DNA of 64,000 bases from assembly GCA_022478985.1 (NCBI GenBank), contig JAKSZP010009257.1, positions 1 through 64,000 of the forward strand, in the 5' to 3' direction. Of the stretch, positions 55,909 through 64,000 are shown piece after piece. Each line of letters opens with the position of its first letter. The stretch's first letter is position 1. The notes under the pieces are model-generated. The model had not been told where the DNA came from. It was given only the letters and a program-made list of their open reading frames with translations, and searched no databases. The stretch comes from Massospora cicadina (taxonomy: Eukaryota; Entomophthoromycota; Entomophthoromycetes; Entomophthorales; Entomophthoraceae). A program made the position numbers and the translations under genes.

Positions 55909-56217
55909 AAAAAAATTACTATTTTAGAAAATTTACTTTTTTTCACAAATTATGACAACAAACGCTTGCTACCTCAATATTATTGAGGTTAGAACAGTGC
56001 TCCACTGCTTTTGCAAATGTATTACTTACTTGTTTCAATTTGATTGACACGTTGTTTATACATTTATACGTTGTTTGTACGTTATTTATACGTTTATTCT
56101 ATTCTATTCAGAGACTTCGGCACCACCATGACACTTTATACATGTAATTTTTAAATGAAATTTTTAAAATATAAGTTTTAAAATATAATTTTTTAATGAA
56201 AAAATTAATTTTAAAAA

Positions 56218-56730
56218 TATTTACTTATTTTTTGTCATTAGAGGTAAAAATAATCTTCAAAATGGTGTATCAAACATTAATTTTGATACAGTATTAAGAG
56301 AGATATTTCATACCAACAAAAATACACATTTGAGATATAATATAATATAACCTTCTTCTTTTTCAAAGTCGGTTAAAAACCATTAAATATACCAAATCAA
56401 CCAATTACTAACTGCATTATTAAACCCATTCAGCTTATTAATCAACCCAAAACCACCAACCGCTTGCCAAAACCTTTTAAGTATCGAATCAACCGAATAT
56501 CAAACTGCTCAGCCGTAACAATATACTGAATGCCATCGAAAATATATAGGGGTTTCACTTGTTACATATAAAACTTTTTATTTTACTATGAAAATAATAA
56601 TTTACTTATTTTTCATCATTAGAGGGAAAAATAATCTTCAAAATGGCGTATCAAACATTAATTTTGATACAGTATTAAGGGAGATATTTCACACCGACAA
56701 AAAAACACCTTTGAGAAATAATATATAGAG
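56218..56730 (+). repeat. Direct repeat pair of about 130 bp
   Basis: 56,218-56,350 and 56,600-56,730 share AATAATCTTCAAAATGG, TATCAAACATTAATTTTGAT, ACAGTATTAAG and GAGATATTTCA. The intervening about 250 bp carry the left arm of the R4 inverted repeat. Non-coding. Confidence 0.75.
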
Positions 56731-57417
56731 ATACTCACCGTAATGTTATAAAAAAGGGGAGAATATCCCAGTGGTAGAATATGGACCCTCTACTGCTGCC
56801 TCCCCAAGTTTGATTCTGGTACAGGAACTTTGGGTAGGGGACAATTATGACTGTGTTGGCGTTGCGCACCTATGCCCCGAACCGAGATAGCGAATAGCAA
56901 GGCGGTCCATAGAGTTCCTGGCCTATCATACGCCACGCATGGAGGTTTTCCGGGTTTTATCCCCCTTTCCCATTACTTCGAATCCCCTTAGTCGATGCGG
57001 TATCGTCCGGGTCGGCCCACCTCGAATAAAATTTAAGTAATGATTATAGAAGCTACCGTATCCCATTATAACTTTTGCATCTACGATTTGGACTCAGTGA
57101 TCCCCTTAGATCGAAACTGACCAATTGACGATTTTAGAGTGATCCAGTTATAATAAAAGCAAAGGTGTGCATGTGTGTGTGCAATACCCAGCCAAAACTA
57201 CGGCATGTAGAGTTTTAAATTTTTGGATATAGATGGTTGGGAGGGGGTCCACATGCATTTCGAAGCCGTATTTTTAATTTTAATGATAAAATAAAAAATA
57301 TTTATAAGAAGTGAAAACTTCATATATTTTTAATGATAATTGATATATTATTACGGCTGAGAAGTTTGATATTCGGCTGATTTGATAGTTTAAATGGTTT
57401 TGCCAAGCGGTTGGTGA
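56451..57417. repeat. Inverted repeat (R4 arms) enclosing a SINE-like unit
   Basis: The left arm 56,451-56,526 contains ACCAACCGCTTGCCAAAACC and CCGAATATCAAACTGCTCAG. The right arm 57,344-57,417 reads CTGAGAAGTTTGATATTCGG and GGTTTTGCCAAGCGGTTGGT. The arms are about 75 bp and share most bases. About 0.8 kb lies between. It could be a terminal-inverted-repeat element or two opposed copies of R4. Confidence 0.7.
56756..57090 (+). mobile_element. tRNA-related SINE-like element
   Basis: The 5' 75 bp look tRNA-derived. GGGGAGAATATCCCAGTGGT with AGAAT resembles an A box (56,765-56,778), and AGTTTGATTCTGGT a B box (56,807-56,820; consensus GGTTCGANTCC). Box spacing suits RNA polymerase III. A CpG-rich body follows (CCCCGAACCGAGATAGCG, GGCGGTCC), then CCCACCTCGAATAAAATTTA. 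A functional tRNA is unlikely because cloverleaf pairing is poor. The end point and TSD are uncertain. Confidence 0.5.
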
Positions 57418-57900
57418 TTATTTGGTTTATCAAATTAATCATTTTGATAAGTAGTAAGGGATTGGCTGATTCGATAGTTTAAATAGGTTTGCCAAGCAGT
57501 TAGTAGTTTTAGGTTGATCCAATAGGTTTAATTGTGTTTGGGTGAACGGTTAGTAGTTTTTGGCTAATCCAATAGGTTTGCTCCTAAACTTATCAATGGC
57601 TATCAACCAATATATAAACTAATATAAATGACAATATCTGTTAACAGTTGGCTAATTCAAATAAATTAATCATATTGGTTAAATTATACCTACCAAACCT
57701 TATCGAATAAATTATACAACCTAAAGTCATAAGGTTAGCAATAATCTCCCAAAACAATTTTATAAAAACCCTTTCACACTATAATTTCTCCCTTCAACTG
57801 TCTGCTTTTGCTGGGTCTAGTTGTACAGATCTATAAAAAATATCTTTCTCTTACAAAACTCACTCTTAATTCAAAATTGAACAGACCATGTTTAGAGAGA
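57418..57900. other. AT-rich spacer
   Basis: Diverged repeats of GGCTGATTCGATAGTTTAAA / GGCTAATCCAATAGGTTT type (57,463-57,580) and otherwise no gene. Confidence 0.4.
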
Positions 57901-58077
57901 ACATCTGCCTGCTAGTGAGTACTGCACCTTTAGAGCAGTATACCACAGCCTAACCACCCAGTGTAATTAAGTCTTTCCACCTGTCTGTGTGAAGTACAAA
58001 GAAACAGATGGCTTGCTTGTGCCAATTATAATTTAATTAAGAAGTTATTCAAGGTGGATAAACCATCTGGATAACTT

Positions 58078-58240
58078 TCCACCAACTAAGGCCCCCATAT
58101 GATTAATAATGGGGAAGGCCTAAATAATAAGTGTATGCCAAAAAAATTGGTAGCATGATTTCCCACCAACCAAGACCCCCATATAATTAATAATAGATAA
58201 GGCCTGAATAAAAAAGTGCATATTAAATAATGAATTGGCA
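58078..58240 (+). repeat. Tandem duplication, period about 82 bp
   Basis: CCACCAACTAAGGCCCCCAT with ATGATTAATAATG and AAGGCCTAAATAA (from about 58,079), then CCACCAACCAAGACCCCCAT with ATAATTAATAATA and AAGGCCTGAATAA (from about 58,155). It lies in the upstream part of LINE E. Confidence 0.7.
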
Positions 58241-58734
58241 GCACAAACAATGAAGAAATACTCAAACTTGACTAAGGGCTACAAAAAACCCTTGTGGTAA
58301 GCATGGATAATGGAACTGACTCCCCAAGATTGGTGTCCACCAAAAATCAGATGATAGAAGCAACCTTCAGGGAGTGAGGAGCAATATCAAAAACAGTGGT
58401 GTCAGGGATATTCCTACCAAACCTCAATCAGTAGAGGGGGTTAGGCCTTGCATGGTAAAAATATTTTTTTGAAAAAAAACTAAAAAATCTGAATAAAGTA
58501 TTGGTTAGATCTGAAACTGGCTCAGATTCAACCAGTGAGTATCTGCTACCCAAACTATCAGGGCAATGACAAAAAAGTTTTCTACTAATATGGAAAAACT
58601 TACCAATGACACTCAGAATAGTCACTTGGAGGATAAGTCAGGGACCAGGCCTGACAAAGATCAGTTGGGGGTAGAATGATCTCTGACCAAAATTGATCTG
58701 GCAAATTGAGCAAATTATCAGACATGATTTCTGA

Positions 58735-58930
58735 TAAACCATTGGGCATAATTCCAAATAAATTCAAGTTGATAGCCAAGGCCAAATCAGCCCAGAATCA
58801 ATTGCTGAATCCAAATAGGCTATCAGGGACAATCCCCAACAATTTCAAGTCGATGGAGGGGGCTAAAATATCATAGAATCAATTGCTGAAGCAGTATGAA
58901 CCATCAGGGACCAACCCCAATGGGGACAAA
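58735..58930 (+). repeat. 81-bp tandem repeat within LINE E coding sequence
   Basis: AGAATCAATTGCTGAATCCA (from about 58,793) recurs as AGAATCAATTGCTGAAGCAG 81 bp later. Each is preceded by a CCAAATAAATTCAAGTTGAT or CCAACAATTTCAAGTCGAT block. The period equals 27 codons, giving a repeated PNKFK/PNNFK ... NQLL peptide. Confidence 0.7.
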
Positions 58931-59828
58931 GTAATATCAGGACTGAATTCAAAGGATCAGATATCCAAAAAGTTTAGCAAAAAAAATTAAAAGTGCTATC
59001 AGAAAGAGTTGAAACCCTGACAGTGGTCAAGTCAGCAACCAGAGCTCCGATGAAGTACACCCCCATGCAGATGTACATGTTAACACACTGAGGCATATCT
59101 GCTCATAAAATCAAGCAATGGAAGGCCCTTCAGTTCCCATATTCAACAGTGACTCAATGAGTCTCCAAAAACATTAAACTGGCTATTGTGGCTATTTGAT
59201 GGGACCACAAGTTTTCTACTGGGGCAGCCAAATGCTGGCTTAACACCCAAATCTCACTCAATATGGTGGTGCTCTTCAAGGTGTCATAGATTCATACCAA
59301 AGAAGCCCTTGAATGGATAAAAATCCCCTTGGAGCATAAGTTGATTGAAGCTCCAATTCAAGAAGATGTGAAACTGGTGGATATGAAGGCTTGGATGGAT
59401 GCTGACATTGACCTTCTAAATGCAATTGAATATAACAAACCTGCTATATCAGCACAATCTGCTCAAGCTGTCAGGAGCTCAGGACTCAATCCAACAGAAC
59501 TAGCCAAGTATGCAAAATAATTTCTGAATGTTTTGACTGCCCTCAAATGGTCCCAACAAACCATTCCAGTAGACTCTGCGCTGAAATGTTATAATACCAT
59601 ATTCTTCTCAGAGGAGACACTGCCTTGGATTATGGCTGGGCTCAAGGCCACTGAGGTCTTACACTGATTATATACCCAAATTCCACTGGCCACAGCATCA
59701 GATCTGATAAAGGTGGGCTGGACAAAGGAAAAGGTAGTGGAGTGGGGACCCTTCCAGGATTGGTCACCAGAAGAGGCCATTAACTGGTCTTCCAATGGAT
59801 TCATCCCAATATAAATAAAATACTAGTT

Positions 59829-59978
<150 letters not shown>

Positions 59979-62423
59979 GAATGGGAGCCAGTATGGACCT
60001 AGTATGTGAATGGGCAGATATGGTAATGACAAAATTGATTCATGAAACCCTTTGAGGCCAAATTTTCCCTATCAAAAAGTGGAAAATCTGGTGCAACGTC
60101 ACAATAATTGCCAAAGTTGCAGACTGGGATGCAGTGGGGTTTACCCCAGTGTCAGCCCAACTGTGGATGAAAAATGAGATTTTACCACAGATGGCAATGG
60201 CAATGAAAGTGGCCATAACCCTGGACCTGGGCTGAGAATGGCTCAAAGTGGAGATCCACATCAAAACCACCTGGGATTGAAAACAATCCTTCCTGAAACC
60301 AACTCTAGCTGTCCCATACATTGCTGAAGGCTTCACCACCTCTGAAGCCTTCCAATGGAGCAAGGCGGGAAATCCAGCTGCCATTGTATGGATTTTTATA
60401 GATGGGGGTTAAAATAATGTCATGGTAAGGGACTGATGACAGTGTAGTTTGGTTGTGCTGGAGGTCCTCCAGAAATACCTACACCCAACATGTGGCCTGA
60501 AATCCACCCTCAAGTAGTACTAACTGAGTTTATTTTGCCAAAGGATGCCCTCAAGTTGCAAAACCTCAAAATTGGAGTGCAAATGGCTAGAAGCATCAAT
60601 TGCCAAGATATCAGCATTCACCAAATTGAAGCATTCCTCAATCAGGGGATTTAGCCTCAATGAATTGGTAAGCTAGATATTGAAGGGGAAGACCCCCACC
60701 AAAGTGCCCAAACCTAGTGTGAAAACCAAGTTGTACAGCACAATGGCAGCGCATACTGATGACAACACATGGAACAGGGCAGGAAGCTATATTGAATACA
60801 TCTGCCAATTAATCAGTGGAGGCTTTATGAACTGCCAAGTGCCAAAATCTTACCTAAAAGATGCTATACAAGTCCACCTGCAGCTAGTGGAGGAGGAGGA
60901 GTCTGACCTGCTAATGTCGATTTATCAGAAGCTCAACAAAGTTCTAGCAGGAGAGGACTTTGACCACCATTGGTTACCTAAATGGAGGTATATCAATATA
61001 GTGATCTCAGGTGAATTGGACCACAAAAAACTCCTTGAGATTGGGATCAAATATAAAGGAATTTATCTGAGAACAGAGCCAACCAGATACACCAACCAAA
61101 CAGCAAGGTGGGTGACATTACAAAACCTCCTGACCAATCAAGAAGGAGAGTAGGTGCATGAAGTGATCTGAACTGGATTATTGTATTATGGGGAAGTACA
61201 AGAATTTTGGCAAGCTGGTGGCAATTACATCGCAAAGTGGCTCCGCCCCCAGACAGTAGAAGCGCTCTATGAACTGGCACCTTAGATGAAGCTGAACAAA
61301 ATAGCCTTACCCAATTCATCTGCCTGCCTGGCCTAAACAGGGTAGTGTACATCAAGCAAGAAGACATCAAGCAAGTGTGCTGGTTCTGCTATCAGACCAG
61401 CCACACAATGGCTCAATGCCACCACTGCAAAGGAAAAACCACTAAGGAGTACAAATATGCCCCATTGGTGGGGTCACCAAGGTCAGAACCAAGACTTTCC
61501 TTCAACCAAAAGCCAGGGAATGGATCCCATATAACCTAACGGAGGTCATGGACATGAAATGCCAACAACAAGAGTTAGACTTAGCCTATAGGGAAGCATG
61601 GGAGCATGAAGCAGCCAAGCGACCTAAAGTGGATGATGAGCCATTCATAAATCCAAACCCTAAATTGAATGTAATGGATGAAGGAACAGGTCCCAAACTA
61701 ATGGAGCCATGCCCATCCCAAGTGGAATGGATGATCTGCAAGGAGGAATTATGGCAGAAGGCGAATCTGAAGAAATCCCCCATGAAGGGATGGGTGCAAG
61801 AGCTGATAAATTAAAACCAAAACCTGACAAGTTGAAAGTGAGTGCAAAGTCAACTCAAAAATCGTTGGCAAAGCAAACCCTGAGAAGAATGGCAAAAAAT
61901 CAGTTGAAGTGACAAAACTGGAAAAGTTGGCCAGATGGACACTGACTAAAAAGATTGAGAGCAGCTGACAAATTGAACAAAGGGGTGAGAATTCAATTAA
62001 CGGATGAGAGAGAATCTGCCATTCCGCCAGTAGGGAACAAGGAGCACCAGGGGCTAATTATAAAACCATCCCCTTTATTCATTGATATGGAGATGGGGAT
62101 GGTGACCAAATTTCCAGTGCAAAGAATGCCCAGCAATATAATACCAGTTCTGTCCAACTGGCCCCAAAAGCTGAGCAATAACCTCCGCCCACCCTCAGCA
62201 ACATCTTCCACCAACAAACAAACCTCAGGACGTGACTCAATCCATAACCCAAAAATACTAATCCTCATACCCATGAGTCAGGCAGCCAGAAATGAGGATT
62301 GCAGCCACAAATTCTCAAGGGATGGCGAGCATACAAATGAGGAGGAGGAAGATACACCATTTAAAAACTAATAATTATATTGACTTAATTTTTATTTATA
62401 AACGCAAGTAGGTAACCAAAAAA

Positions 62424-64000
62424 ATGGTGCTAAGCTCAAACCACAACGCAATGAACCACCAGCGGTCCCGCCAAATAGGCTGCCAAGCCTTCTGGACAGA
62501 TCATATTATGATCATTGCACTGAACAAGAAAATAAACCTGGAATTTGTAGAGAAAACTCACGCCAGAAGGATCTTGATAGTGACTGCTACAAACAGGGAA
62601 ACTGGCAAGAGCCTTAAATGGTGGTGGTCTATGCTCCACTGAAGCCCTGAAAAAACCAGATTTTTTGGGAATATTTTTTGGAGGTGCCATCTGAAGCCAC
62701 AACAGTAATAGCAGGAGATCTGTATTGTTGGACAAATGTGAGTTGGGATATGTTCCCAACTATCAAATGTCCTAACAGAAAGGCCAATGAGATGCTGGAA
62801 TACCTAGTCAAATCAAGGATTTGCCTAATGATTGATAAAGAGGATGACAGCCTGGCCAACTTAATGTGATGGTCATATGTCTCCAACAGATCCCAACAGT
62901 TTGGCTCACACCTAGACTACATCCTAGTGTCATTGGATATCAAGCCGCTGACGTTCAAGAGAGAGGTCAGTATAAACTCTGAAAGTGACCACATGGTCAT
63001 CCATGTAGATATCAATCTTGATGAACCCCCAAGGAATCATGAATGGCAGTTGGCACCAGCCATACTGAGGGATGGGGAATGGCACCGAATGATCACTGCT
63101 GGACTTGATTAACTGGTCATGTATCTGGATAGCCACCCAGAGATAGACCCTCTGGAATGATACTCAGATCAAAGAAAAGATGAATCATGATAGCATAAAG
63201 TTCAAAAAAGTGACCACCTACAAGCAAACTGGCGCTGCAAAACAGTTGAAGTCTAAATTAGAGAGACGTTGAAGCTTACCTGGTGGGACAGCGAAGATTG
63301 GTGGAGCAAATAACAAACAACGCACAAAAAGTATTGGGCTCTAATGATGAAGAGGATTTGGAGCGACAGACCAATGTGATATACCAATATCAGAGCTTAG
63401 TGGGGACAATGACCAAAGAGGGCCTGGTGCACCTCAAGGAAATCTGAACCAAGGCTAGGATACAGGAAGTGGAGACAGCTGAAGAGGAAGTATCTACAGG
63501 CCCAGAAATGATCAAGCGCAAGATCAAACAATTCTATGGCAAACTTTTCTGACAATGAAAAACGAGTTAATCAGTGACAAGTGCCCTAATTGACCTGGCC
63601 AAGCTGGCACTGGGGGGCTGTATGCTGGAAGATGTCACCAACTTATCTGCCAAAATCTCTATCAATGAAGTAAAGTGGGTGGTAAAGGAGTCACCAAGAA
63701 TGAAAGCACCAGGCCCTGACAATATGTGTGCAGAAATATATAGTGCATTCCACGACTGCATCATGCCAAAGCTTAAAGCCCTTTTAACCACTGTTTTCAA
63801 AATGGACAGCAAATTTTGGGGGGCCAGGAGACCCAAATTGTACTCTTGTACAAAAAGTGACTCCAATGCCAACTTAGGAACTGGCACCCAATTACACCGT
63901 CAAATGCCAATTATAAGATGCTCACACGCATATTATCAAATTGGCTGATGGTAACAGCACCGTGCACGCTCCATAAGGCCCAGAACGGATTCATCAAGGG
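62424..64000 (+). pseudogene. LINE E ORF2 (APE endonuclease / RT start), partial
   Basis: APE parts: VIAGDLYCWTN (about 62,706-62,738, the GD.N block), HLDYILVSLDI (about 62,910-62,942) and SINSESDHMVIHVDI (62,970-63,014) with the SDH motif. Linker segments are broken. RT begins at 63,574-63,948 with EVKWVVKESPRMKAPGPDN, matching the K.PGPDG block, and continues past the window end with NGFIKG. Stops at several places show decay. Confidence 0.78.

Noticed and set aside
56756..56835. Possible functional tRNA gene
   Set aside because: Box-like motifs are present, but the arms do not pair well enough for a cloverleaf. A SINE head explains it better.

Overview
The window looks like a transposable-element graveyard from a large, repeat-rich eukaryotic genome. 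A filamentous fungus is the most likely source: it carries chromodomain Ty3/Gypsy pol remnants, APE-type LINEs with ORF1 zinc knuckles, a TRIM-like LTR element, and one FAD-oxidoreductase gene with what looks like a very short intron. No sequence-only evidence fixes the taxon. There are no rRNA genes, CRISPR arrays or bacterial-type operons. Almost all of the DNA is decayed mobile-element sequence and AT-rich filler.

Layout. 0-6.4 kb: degenerate LTR-like and tandem-repeat DNA, an in-frame repeat ORF, and a minus-strand LINE ORF1 remnant. 6.4-17.0 kb: LINE A, split by a nested LINE B (10,736-15,990) with a perfect 15-bp target-site duplication (TSD). 17.0-24.1 kb: AT-rich intergenic repeats and an unrecognised decayed coding region. 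24.1-38.7 kb: a decayed Ty3/Gypsy chromovirus-type element interrupted by LINE C (30,074-35,341, 18-bp TSD). 38.9-41.2 kb: LTR-like repeats and unrecognised reading frames. 41.2-46.6 kb: LINE D (13-bp TSD), the best preserved copy. 46.6-48.8 kb: a fragment of the Gypsy-type LTR and minor repeats. 48.85-50.74 kb: a compact non-coding LTR element (TRIM-like) with two roughly 570-bp LTRs. 51.3-54.9 kb: the only host-gene-like island, visibly richer in CpG, holding an OSGIN-family FAD oxidoreductase on the minus strand. 54.9-57.7 kb: short tandem, direct and inverted repeats enclosing a tRNA-related SINE-like unit. 57.9-64.0 kb: LINE E, a more distant LINE whose RT continues past the window end, with a 144-bp (AG)n tract.

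The four related LINEs (A-D) share 5' ends, 3' ends, an ORF1 zinc knuckle, APE endonuclease, RT and a C-terminal CxxC...H...C segment. All are broken by stops and frameshifts. C and D keep the catalytic FADD box; A and B have lost it.

The most unusual signal is a set of six minute insertions (19-58 bp) at 7,047, 9,717, 12,257, 16,067, 17,129 and 35,724. Each ends in the same roughly 17-nt motif plus an A tail, and each is flanked by its own 13-17 bp direct repeat. They look like extremely 5'-truncated copies of one retroposon that is not otherwise present in the window, inserted by target-primed reverse transcription into older elements.
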